From: Halanaerobiales bacterium
Lineage (GTDB): Bacteria > Bacillota_F > Halanaerobiia > Halanaerobiales > DTU029
DNA length: 13,692 nt
NCBI GenBank assembly: GCA_016278415.1
Contig: JADQBV010000095.1
Span: forward strand, 1-13,692
Reading direction: 5' to 3'
The notes beneath the pieces are model-generated. The model was not told where the DNA came from, made no database searches, and was given only the letters and a program-made list of their open reading frames with translations. Below are positions 8,535 through 13,692 of the stretch, piece by piece. The position numbers were made by a program, and so were the translations under genes. Within the stretch, counting starts at the first letter, position 1; each line of letters begins with the position of its first letter.

Positions 8535-8996
8535 TTAAACGTAGAGATCCATTAAAAGGCCCCTTATCTGGTCAACCTTTTTCAATACTTTCAGGGCATC
8601 TGCCTGTTCTTCCATAAATAATTCCTGTAATGCTTCAAGGTTCTTATCTAATTTTTCTATCAGTGTATAGGTTTTCATATTACCTCTCTTATCCCAAGTA
8701 AAGGACTGTTTTGCTTTACTAAATTCTTTATTCAAAATACGCAAGAAATCCTTAACCCTCTTTTTGTATTCAATCAAATCCTTCTTGTCAAGAGATTTTT
8801 TTAGTCTCTCACCCTGTTCATCAATAATAAGAAATAACTTATCTAAACGATCCTTTATCTCTTGATGATTTATCTCAGATAACCTCTCCCTAAATTGAAC
8901 TTCCACTTTAGAATTAGGTCTGGAATCAGAAGGACCTTTTTCTGTCTGAGATTCCCTTGAATTAATTGCAGATGACATATTTCTATCGATTTTAAT
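8535..8996 (-). CDS. yaaR: YaaR family protein (DUF327)
   Basis: Small, charged, soluble, mostly helical protein of 153 residues from the start chosen here. The body fits the YaaR/DUF327 family of Firmicutes: LIIDEQGERLKKSLDKKDLI, YKKRVKDFLRILNKEF, then a C-terminal helical stretch ending RGLLMDLYV. Its biochemical role is not established. The first 35 residues are polar and variable. The start is unusual: GGAGGG (9009-9004) is the only good ribosome binding site, and the codon 7 nt after it is ATT at 8996-8994, giving a family-like MKIDR N terminus. Alternatives are a TTG at 9011-9009 that overlaps the site itself, and an ATG at 8978-8976, about 25 nt past the site. A structured element lies about 80 nt upstream on the same strand. 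Confidence 0.85.
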   Translation of the reverse strand: MKIDRNMSSAINSRESQTEKGPSDSRPNSKVEVQFRERLSEINHQEIKDRLDKLFLIIDEQGERLKKSLDKKDLIEYKKRVKDFLRILNKEFSKAKQSFTWDKRGNMKTYTLIEKLDKNLEALQELFMEEQADALKVLKKVDQIRGLLMDLYV

Positions 8997-9003
8997 AATA
9001 TTT

Positions 9004-9009
9004 CCCTCC
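9004..9009 (-). promoter_or_regulatory. Ribosome binding site that decides the YaaR start
   Basis: GGAGGG on the minus strand is followed by AAATATT and then ATT (8996-8994). Because this site overlaps the upstream TTG and lies too far from the first in-frame ATG, it points to AUU initiation. Confidence 0.55.
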
Positions 9010-9074
9010 AAACTTTATACCGTGTATATTCTTATATTCTATAAATATATCGAATTTTCCTCTATTAAATTAAT

Positions 9075-9251
9075 CCTCCACTACGTTCCGGAACTTTATT
9101 CCACTCAGTGTAGCCAATTATATTTCTCGACTCTAGAAATTATCCAGAGTCAGGACTACGGAGGATAATTTCCTAACAGTGAACGGAGACAGGACGTCGT
9201 AGTAAACGGCAAGCGGAAGAAACATAATTAGCTGGAACGGAAGGAAATTCC
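9075..9251 (-). ncRNA. Candidate structured RNA or folded repeat between the ZIP and YaaR genes
   Basis: Read as minus-strand RNA, the element folds in layers. Outer helices: 9244-9240 with 9079-9075 (5 bp), and 9239-9234 with 9089-9084 (CGUUCC/GGAACG, 6 bp). Main stem: 9233-9217 with 9112-9128, 17 continuous pairs including three G-U that would be A-C mismatches on the plus strand. Inside are ACUACG/CGUAGU (9203-9198 with 9160-9155) and an 8-bp hairpin, GACUCUGG with CUAGAGUC (9151-9144 with 9136-9129). Its 7-nt loop is complementary to 9171-9165, part of a perfect 10-nt match (9172-9163 with 9145-9136), so a pseudoknot or alternative fold is possible. It matches no riboswitch class I recognise. 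It could be a YaaR leader, a free RNA, or a folded repeat. Confidence 0.45.
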
Positions 9252-9262
9252 TATAGTATAAA

Positions 9263-9288
9263 TTTAGCGTTTAGAGCATACGCCTAAA
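9263..9288 (-). terminator. Weak hairpin after the ZIP gene
   Basis: On the minus strand TTTAGGCGT (9288-9280) pairs with ACGCTAAA (9270-9263), with one bulged G and a 9-nt loop. Only TTTATA follows, so it is a weak terminator at best; an RNA-end hairpin is equally possible. It starts 14 nt past the ZIP stop codon. Confidence 0.35.
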
Positions 9289-9301
9289 ACTATCAAAAAA
9301 A

Positions 9302-10036
9302 TTATAGCTGATTAGTTATGATGATTCCTATAAAAACCCCCATTAAGATACCTATAATTGCAAGTTTACCCTTGTTTTTCTGATGTGCAGCCGGAATCAA
9401 ATCATCGAAGGTTATAAAAAGCATGGCACCCGCAGCAAAACCAAGGGCTATAGATAGGAAAAATGGCGATATATTACCGAGATATGCCCCGACAAAAGCA
9501 CCGACACCCATAGGTATTCCAGCCAGAAAAGTAATTAATAATATCTGGAAATTATTTATACCTGCTAAACAAAGACTAGTCGCTACAGCCATTCCCTCTG
9601 GTATATTATGAACACCTATTATAACTGCAAGCCCTAAGCCAAGGCTTTGTGCTGCACTATAACCTGCACCAATAGCCAGCCCCTCTGGTATATTATGAAG
9701 GGCAATACCTATAGAAAGCAATACACCAGCTCGATAATACCCATTTAACATCTTACCTTGAAAATGTTGATGAGGAAAAATATAATCAAGTAAGCCTATC
9801 AGCCCTACCCCTAAAAACATCCCGGATAAAGTACTTGTAGTATTCCCCATCTTTATAGCCTCTGGTATAAGGTCAAGGAACACCACTACTGTCATTATAC
9901 CAGCAGAAACCCCCAAGATAAATGTTAAAAAACCCTCTTCAATTTTTTTTAGTAGAATAACTATTACACTACCACCAACAGTACCAAGAATACCAGTGAC
10001 CAAACCTATAATAGTAATGTATACAATGTTACTCAT
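9302..10036 (-). CDS. ZIP family metal transporter
   Basis: Inner-membrane divalent metal transporter (zinc, possibly iron or manganese) of the bacterial ZIP type. The 244 residues carry about eight hydrophobic segments. The two hallmark metal-site helices are complete: HNIPEG at 114-119 and again at 143-148. DLIPEA (55-60) and the late DDLIPAAH motif are also characteristic of the ZupT/GufA side of the family. The short His-containing loop FPHQHFQ (87-93) is typical between helices 3 and 4. I chose the ATG at 10034-10036, preceded 8 nt upstream by GTGAT, which pairs with the 16S end. The GTG at 10048 has no ribosome binding site. Substrate cannot be read from sequence. It has its own promoter, built partly from a repeat. 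Confidence 0.9.
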   Translation of the reverse strand: MSNIVYITIIGLVTGILGTVGGSVIVILLKKIEEGFLTFILGVSAGIMTVVVFLDLIPEAIKMGNTTSTLSGMFLGVGLIGLLDYIFPHQHFQGKMLNGYYRAGVLLSIGIALHNIPEGLAIGAGYSAAQSLGLGLAVIIGVHNIPEGMAVATSLCLAGINNFQILLITFLAGIPMGVGAFVGAYLGNISPFFLSIALGFAAGAMLFITFDDLIPAAHQKNKGKLAIIGILMGVFIGIIITNQL

Positions 10037-10076
10037 AATATTAATCACATCATTTCTTCAAGATACTTATTTAGGA

Positions 10077-10105
10077 ATAATACTAATATATGAATATACT
10101 GCGAA
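10077..10105 (-). promoter_or_regulatory. Candidate promoter of the ZIP gene, -35 inside a repeat end
   Basis: On the minus strand TTCGCA (10105-10100) and TATTAT (10082-10077) are separated by exactly 17 nt. The -35 matches the consensus at 4 of 6 and the -10 at 5 of 6. The -35 lies wholly within the 12-bp terminal repeat of the element at 10098-10305. The leader would be about 35 nt. Confidence 0.5.
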
Positions 10106-10305
10106 AAGGTTATATTGATCAAATAACAAATTTTTTGTTAAGAATCTTGGTGAGTAGGAGTCCAAAATATGGCCGAGTAACACGATGTTATGAGCTAATT
10201 TCGGGTCAGGACGTCCCATAAATTAGGGAGCCTTATTTTAGACGGATACAAACCTTAGATCATTCAAAAAATTTGTCTTGCAGCGAAAGATACCCTTTTC
10301 GCAGT
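10098..10305. repeat. Nested inverted-repeat element with 12-bp perfect termini
   Basis: A 208-nt element. The ends ACTGCGAAAAGG (10098-10109) and CCTTTTCGCAGT (10294-10305) are perfect complements. A second perfect 12-bp pair lies inside: ACAAATTTTTTG (10126-10137) with CAAAAAATTTGT (10265-10276). In the centre, CTAATTT/AAATTAG (10195-10201 with 10220-10226) encloses GGG/CCC. The right arm can alternatively form a local GCGAAA/TTTCGC hairpin. No transposase and no clear target-site duplication are seen. It may be a MITE-like or other dispersed folded repeat. It separates the ABC importer from the ZIP gene and supplies part of the ZIP promoter. Confidence 0.7.
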
Positions 10306-10538
10306 TATACCATATATAGTAATTTAAAACAGCATGTGGTTCTAAGTACATTATATTATCTAATATCGATATTTATTATTAATTTTATCAAATACATAGT
10401 ACCTTTGGAAACTTTTAAAGCTCTTTTCCGTAACTGTTGATAAGAGATACCTAGACGTTTTCACCAAGTAATTCGGAATCAACCACTTTTAAAAATAGAC
10501 TCTCAAGTACAAGATTTTAAATGATTATATTATATAAA
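10306..10538. other. AT-rich region downstream of the ABC operon, no gene
   Basis: No start with a ribosome binding site and no clear terminator for the ABC operon is seen. A 6-bp dyad (10521-10526 with 10537-10542) overlaps the ATPase stop codon but has no T-run. One minus-strand frame over roughly 10370-10495 is open without a start codon. Together with the adjacent inverted-repeat element, this looks like repeat-derived spacer. Confidence 0.35.
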
Positions 10539-11255
10539 TCATAACATTTTATGAAAAAAACTCTTAATTCTTTCATGTTCTGGAGAGTTAAATATTTTCT
10601 CTGGACTTGTGTCTGCTAGTACCTCTCCATGGTCCATAAATATAATACGGTCACATACCTCTCGTGCAAAGGCCATCTCATGTGTAACAACCACCATAGT
10701 AATATTCTCAGCAGCTAGATCCTTGATAACAGTCAGTACTTCCCCTACTAGTTCAGGGTCAAGGGATGAAGTAGGCTCATCAAACAACAAGATATCTGGT
10801 TGTATTGCTAATGCCCTGGCGATAGCAACCCTTTGCTGCTGACCACCTGATAAATTAATAGGATAAACATCCTTTTTATCTGAAAGACCAACTTTTTCTA
10901 ATAGCTCCTCTGCCATTTTTATTGCCTTTTGCCTCTTTATTTTACTAACAACCAATGGGGCTTCTATTAGGTTTTCCAATACAGTCTTATGTGGAAACAG
11001 ATTAAATTGTTGAAATACCATACCCATTTCAGGACATCCATCTCGATAGGTGTTTACCTCTTTTTCTTCAATCTTTATAATGCCACTATCAATAGGTTCA
11101 AGACCTATTAAACACCTAAGTAATGTACTCTTCCCTGATCCAGAAGGACCAATTACAGAGACTACCTCCCCTTGATTAACAACTAAGTCTAAATTATTTA
11201 TTACTCTTAATTCTCCAAATGATTTTACTAAATTATTAATCTCTATCATTTTCAT
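10539..11255 (-). CDS. Polar amino-acid ABC transporter, ATP-binding protein (GlnQ/HisP type)
   Basis: Cytoplasmic ATPase that powers uptake through the neighbouring permease. The 238 residues are full length for the PAAT family. Motifs: Walker A GPSGSGKS (36-43), Q-loop FQQFNLFPHKT (81-91), signature LSGGQQQR (135-142), Walker B ILLFDEP (155-161) with catalytic E160, D-loop SSLD, and switch H192 in VVVTHEM. The sequence NLFPHKTVLEN is characteristic of amino-acid importer ATPases. The start ATG has AGGA 10 nt upstream; a second ATG two codons on is less well placed. It follows the permease after 77 nt that contain a 9-bp hairpin. The transported amino acid cannot be fixed from this subunit. 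Confidence 0.93.
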   Translation of the reverse strand: MKMIEINNLVKSFGELRVINNLDLVVNQGEVVSVIGPSGSGKSTLLRCLIGLEPIDSGIIKIEEKEVNTYRDGCPEMGMVFQQFNLFPHKTVLENLIEAPLVVSKIKRQKAIKMAEELLEKVGLSDKKDVYPINLSGGQQQRVAIARALAIQPDILLFDEPTSSLDPELVGEVLTVIKDLAAENITMVVVTHEMAFAREVCDRIIFMDHGEVLADTSPEKIFNSPEHERIKSFFHKML

Positions 11256-11279
11256 ATTAAAAACATCCTATCTTAATAT

Positions 11280-11311
11280 AATTTGTTATTTCAAAGAATG
11301 ACTAACAAATT
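11280..11311. repeat. 9-bp hairpin between permease and ATPase genes
   Basis: AATTTGTTA (11280-11288) and TAACAAATT (11303-11311) are perfect complements around a 14-nt loop, within the 77-nt gap of the operon. No T-run follows on the minus strand. It could be an mRNA processing or stability hairpin rather than a terminator. Confidence 0.45.
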
Positions 11312-11332
11312 TAAATGAAGTACTCCCTACTT

Positions 11333-11974
11333 TTACTCGTAGAATGAGTATTTTTTTTCTAGCATATTAAATACCTTTACAATAACAGAACTGACAAGTA
11401 AATAAAAAATAGCGGCAATTATAAATGGTGTTATTGTAAAATCTCTAATTACTACCTGTCTGGCTGCTCTAAGTACATCCATCAATCCAATAACTGCAAC
11501 CAATGCTGTATCCTTAACTAAGGTAATAGCTTCATTACTTAAAGGAGGCAAGACCCTTTTTATTGTCTGCGGAATTATTATCCTTGTCATTGTTTGTCTA
11601 TAATTTAAGCCCAATACCCTTGCGGCTTCATACTGCCCCTTACCTATAGACTCAATACCACCTCTAAAGATTTCTGTTAAATAAGCTGCGTAATTAATTG
11701 TAAATGTTATTGATGCAGCCTGAAATGCTGTTAAGCGAATTCCCAGAGTAGGTAAACCATAATATGCAAAGAACAATTGAAGTAACAAAGGGGTCCCTCT
11801 AAAAACCCATGTATAAATCCCAATAGCCTTCTTTAAAAAAGTAAAGTTAGAACTCTTTCCTAAGGCCCCCAATATGCCTAAAAACACCGAAAATATAGCT
11901 GTAACCAAATATAATTGGAAGGTAATTGATACCCCTCTAAGAATATGACCTGTTATATTAAGTATATAGTCCAC
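11333..11974 (-). CDS. Polar amino-acid ABC transporter, permease (HisM/GlnP type)
   Basis: Inner-membrane subunit, 213 residues with about five hydrophobic segments. It carries the N-terminal GVSITFQLYLV segment, FRGTPLLLQLFFAYYGLP (58-75), and the EAA loop that docks the ATPase (GQYEAARVLGLNYRQ, 113-127, continuing to PQTIKRVLPPL). The start is the GTG at 11972-11974: AGGAGG stands 7 nt upstream, and the protein then begins MDYILN. A longer frame opens at ATG 12007 but has no ribosome binding site and adds an atypical MKCKFSLGG head. Only one permease gene is present, so the channel is presumably a homodimer. It probably has its own promoter as well as read-through from the binding-protein gene. 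Confidence 0.92.
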   Translation of the reverse strand: MDYILNITGHILRGVSITFQLYLVTAIFSVFLGILGALGKSSNFTFLKKAIGIYTWVFRGTPLLLQLFFAYYGLPTLGIRLTAFQAASITFTINYAAYLTEIFRGGIESIGKGQYEAARVLGLNYRQTMTRIIIPQTIKRVLPPLSNEAITLVKDTALVAVIGLMDVLRAARQVVIRDFTITPFIIAAIFYLLVSSVIVKVFNMLEKKYSFYE

Positions 11975-12064
11975 AATAAAGCCTCCTAAGCTAAACTTAC
12001 ATTTCAATTTAACATATTAATAATATTACTGCAAAAAGGCTGTCTTTTCAAGATCCTGATAAAG

Positions 12065-12094
12065 ATTATAACACTTTAAAGCCGCAATAAACAA
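12065..12094 (-). promoter_or_regulatory. Candidate internal promoter for permease-ATPase
   Basis: On the minus strand a perfect TATAAT (12070-12065), preceded by TGT to give an extended -10, lies 18 nt from TTGTTT (12094-12089). It would give a leader of about 85 nt before the permease GTG, and lies inside the repeat-like element. Confidence 0.5.
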
Positions 12095-12162
12095 TAAAAA
12101 CAGTCATTGAATTACTACGGCTTATATACCTATATATTTTGCTGTTTAACTGAAATAAATTT

Positions 12163-12184
12163 AAAAAGTCTCCAGTTACGACTG
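12163..12184 (-). terminator. Weak terminator or attenuator after the binding-protein gene
   Basis: On the minus strand CAGT-CGTA-ACTG (12184-12173) forms a small hairpin followed 5 nt later by TTTTT (12167-12163). With only 4 bp it would be leaky. The surrounding sequence resembles that around the 3402-3436 terminator (both contain GCTRTTTAACTGAA followed by AAAAAGYCYCCAG on the plus strand). It may lower permease and ATPase expression relative to the binding protein. Confidence 0.3.
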
Positions 12185-12285
12185 AATGCAATAAGCTGGG
12201 TAACAAAATCTTGTTTCACTGCCCCTTCATTATACACGCAAGGACGGGCCTGCACTAAGCCATCGAGGCTGTCATAACAAAATAC

Positions 12286-13083
12286 TTATTTTACAACATT
12301 TTCCCCAAACCATTTCATTGAAATCTCTTCAGCAGTTCCGTCTTCTTTCATTTCATCCATAACTTTATTTAATTCTTTTAGGAAGCTTAGGTCTTCTTTT
12401 CTTACTCCAACACCATATAGCTCCCATCCTAAATCTTCTTCTAAGACTCTATATACACCAGGTAGTTTACTAATATAATAATAACGTCCATGCATCTCAT
12501 CAACTACAACAGCATCAATACGTCCAATCTGTAGATCCATTAGTGCTTCAGCATTTGTTGCATACTGTTTAACTTCTTTTAAAGAATTAACAAGTTCTTC
12601 ATTGGCATTTAAAGCACTAACACTACTACTGCCCATTTGAAGTCCTACAATCTTACCTTCTAGATCTGAAAATGTTTCTATATCTGAATTATTGTTCACA
12701 GCAATTACCTGTCTATTATTCATATAAGGTTTAGTAAAATTAATCATTTCTTCTCGTTTTTCTGTTATTGTCATTCCATTCCAAATGACATCTATCAAAC
12801 CACTTCTTAAACTTAGAATAACACCATCCCATTCAACTGGCTTAAACTCTACTTCAACACCCATTCTCTCAGCCGCTGCCTCTGCTAAATCAATATCAAA
12901 GCCAACTAAGTTTCCGTCTTCATCACGAAAACCCATTGGAGCAAAGGTATCATCTAAACCAACAACAAACTTACCATCTTCTTTTATCCTTGCTAACGAA
13001 TCATCTTCTGCCACTACCGATAAACTTATAACTAAAGCCATAATCAATACTAAACCAATAACCTTAAGTAAATTATTCTTCAT
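12286..13083 (-). CDS. Polar amino-acid ABC transporter, substrate-binding protein (SBP family 3)
   Basis: Exported binding protein of 265 residues that delivers an amino acid to the permease. The signal peptide has a basic head (MKNNLLK), a hydrophobic core and a type-I cleavage site (VVA then EDD, after residue 25). There is no lipobox cysteine, so the protein should be soluble in a periplasm. The mature part is SBP family 3: APMGFRDEDGNLVGFDIDLAE, IWNGMTITEKREEMINFTKPY (with the usual ligand-carboxylate arginine in TEKRE), and a C-terminal ELNKVMDEMKEDGTAEEISMKWFG block. The specific ligand is not readable. I chose the ATG at 13081-13083, with GAGGAGG 9 nt upstream; an upstream in-frame ATG at 13116 lies before that site. 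The gene leads the importer operon and has a near-consensus promoter with an operator-like palindrome. Confidence 0.94.
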   Translation of the reverse strand: MKNNLLKVIGLVLIMALVISLSVVAEDDSLARIKEDGKFVVGLDDTFAPMGFRDEDGNLVGFDIDLAEAAAERMGVEVEFKPVEWDGVILSLRSGLIDVIWNGMTITEKREEMINFTKPYMNNRQVIAVNNNSDIETFSDLEGKIVGLQMGSSSVSALNANEELVNSLKEVKQYATNAEALMDLQIGRIDAVVVDEMHGRYYYISKLPGVYRVLEEDLGWELYGVGVRKEDLSFLKELNKVMDEMKEDGTAEEISMKWFGENVVK

Positions 13084-13110
13084 AATTAAATTTCCTCCTC
13101 TTAATTTTAA

Positions 13111-13131
13111 ATACATATTTTATATACGTAT
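13111..13131. promoter_or_regulatory. Operator-like palindrome at the binding-protein gene transcription start
   Basis: A 21-bp imperfect palindrome, centred on 13121, with 8 of 10 base pairs complementary (ATACATAT on one side, ATACGTAT on the other). It abuts the -10 box and covers the predicted transcription start, a classic place for a repressor. An ArgR-type or other amino-acid regulator is possible, but I cannot assign one. Confidence 0.45.
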
Positions 13132-13158
13132 TATACTTTATTCCTTTACTAATGTAAA
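13130..13158 (-). promoter_or_regulatory. Sigma-A promoter of the amino-acid importer operon
   Basis: On the minus strand TTTACA (13158-13153) and TATAAT (13135-13130) are separated by exactly 17 nt: 5 of 6 and 6 of 6 to consensus. The predicted start is near 13123, giving a leader of about 40 nt, too short for a riboswitch or T-box. Confidence 0.8.
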
Positions 13159-13508
13159 GTATTAAATTAAAGAAAAAATATTTTAAATTTTCTAACCATA
13201 TATTAAAGCTTTATAAACTCTCCCATATTTTACCACCATGATCTTATACACAAATTCACATTTACTATATAACCTTTTTAATCGTTTTTATCTTCACTTT
13301 CAAATCTAACAATCTTGTCCAGCAAAGCAGGTATAAAATAATAAAACCTTATTTATAATTCACATAATCATGTAATAGTAAATACTATATAGCATGAAGT
13401 AATTAATATATTAACAATTATATAAAAACAGATATCTAGAAAAAAAACTAATATTATACTAAATATAATAAGAAACAAAACAAGCAAAAAAAGTTAAGGA
13501 GGGTTTTT
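13159..13508. other. Divergent spacer between the importer operon and cotJA
   Basis: 350 nt, very AT-rich, with no gene and no strong secondary structure. A promoter for cotJA must lie here. In Bacillus the cotJ operon uses the mother-cell factor SigE. I looked for an ATA-type -35 with CATACAAT-type -10 at the right spacing and found only weak partial matches, so I do not mark one. Confidence 0.4.
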
Positions 13509-13685
13509 ATGGAAAAATCTCAAGGGATTCCAGGACCAGGAATGGGTAGTATGAGACTTGCTCATGCATATGTGCCATATCAGTACTATTCTAATAGCTA
13601 TCCGCCTGAAGAAGCATTACGAAAAGGAACTCTTTACCCCGAATTATATATGCCCTACCGGCCTGGTAGGAAAGGCTATTATTAA
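13509..13685 (+). CDS. cotJA: Spore coat-associated protein CotJA
   Basis: Short complete gene of 58 residues. It contains the CotJA core: RLAHAYVPYQYY (16-27), then YPPEEALRKGTLYPELYMPYRP (31-52), i.e. the AYVP..Q, EAL..GT and PEL..PY pattern. It is rich in Tyr, Pro and Gly and ends KGYY. In Bacillus, CotJA works with CotJB and the manganese-catalase-like CotJC in an inner coat layer made in the mother cell during sporulation. It is a little shorter than the Bacillus protein. AAGGAGG (13496-13502) stands 6 nt before the ATG. The window ends 7 nt after the stop, with a purine-rich AAACAGG that may begin the ribosome binding site of a following cotJB. Its presence indicates that the organism is a spore-former or derived from one. 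Confidence 0.88.
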   Translation: MEKSQGIPGPGMGSMRLAHAYVPYQYYSNSYPPEEALRKGTLYPELYMPYRPGRKGYY

Positions 13686-13692
13686 AAACAGG

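Larger units (their letters stand above)
12028..12284. repeat. Repeat-like element between binding-protein and permease genes
   Basis: This 257-nt stretch fills most of the intra-operon gap. Its left end, ACTGCAAAAAGG (12028-12039), matches the terminal repeat of the 10098-10305 element at 11 of 12 bases. The likeness continues for about 10 more bases into the right arm of that element (read on its minus strand), with a few mismatches. A 6-bp AAGCCG/CGGCTT stem spans 12079-12123. GGCTGTC occurs near both ends in direct orientation. The frame following the binding-protein stop stays open for 51 codons. No matching inverted end is present on the right, so it may be a partial or different family member. 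Confidence 0.4.

Noticed and set aside
10067..10219. 50-residue minus-strand frame starting MGRPDPKLAHNIVLLGH
   Set aside because: No ribosome binding site, lies within the inverted-repeat element and runs through its arm. Treated as a repeat-borne frame, not a gene.
9423..10842. Plus-strand frames opposite the ZIP gene (9423-9611) and ABC ATPase (10609-10842)
   Set aside because: Antisense shadows; the opposite strand has complete family motifs.
13084..13123. Riboswitch or T-box control of the amino-acid importer
   Set aside because: The leader from the strong promoter is only about 40 nt, too short for any known class.
12785..13165. 126-codon plus-strand frame opposite the binding-protein gene
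   Set aside because: Antisense shadow, Ser/Thr/Lys-rich low-complexity product; it also runs through the promoter of the real gene.
1..13692. tRNA, rRNA, CRISPR array, transposase or phage gene
   Set aside because: Looked for cloverleaf ends, regular spaced repeats and recombinase motifs on both strands; none seen.

Overview
The window is a stretch of AT-rich bacterial chromosome with normal housekeeping genes, all but two on the minus strand, separated by unusually long, structured intergenic DNA. The gene set suggests a spore-forming, diderm member of the Firmicutes, most likely in or near the Halanaerobiales. The signs are: a GerMN-domain protein next to rph and rdgB (a Firmicutes gene order), a YaaR/DUF327 protein, RNase J, LL-diaminopimelate aminotransferase (DapL), a CotJA-type spore coat protein, and an amino-acid binding protein whose signal peptide has no lipobox cysteine, so it would be free in a periplasm. 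The order-level placement is inference, not proof.

Layout, left to right. Positions 97-1458 (minus) hold rph and rdgB, translationally coupled 3 nt apart. Positions 1918-3147 (minus) hold dapL with its own promoter and a strong terminator. Positions 3446-6252 (minus) hold a periplasmic AMIN-domain N-acetylmuramoyl-L-alanine amidase and a GerMN protein, overlapping by 4 nt and ended by a GU-rich intrinsic terminator. Positions 6730-8406 (plus) hold RNase J, diverging from the amidase. Positions 8535-8996 (minus) hold a YaaR/DUF327 protein whose best start codon appears to be AUU. Positions 9302-10036 (minus) hold a ZIP metal transporter. Positions 10539-13083 (minus) hold a polar amino-acid ABC importer: binding protein, permease, ATPase. 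Positions 13509-13685 (plus) hold cotJA, first gene of a probable cotJ operon running off the window.

The genes serve cell-wall precursor synthesis (dapL), wall remodelling (amidase plus GerMN), RNA turnover (RNase PH, RNase J), nucleotide-pool cleaning (rdgB), nutrient and metal uptake, and sporulation.

The less ordinary content is between the genes. One element (9075-9251) folds on the minus strand into a long stem whose three imperfect positions are all G-U pairs on that strand only, with a 10-nt complementarity that could form a pseudoknot or a switch. A second (10098-10305) is a nested inverted repeat with perfect 12-bp termini, one of which supplies the -35 box of the ZIP gene. A third (12028-12284), inside the ABC operon, carries a related terminal module. 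I read these as members of one or more dispersed repeat or structured-RNA families. Copy number in the genome and transcription would decide this and cannot be tested here. No tRNA, rRNA, CRISPR array, transposase or phage gene was seen.
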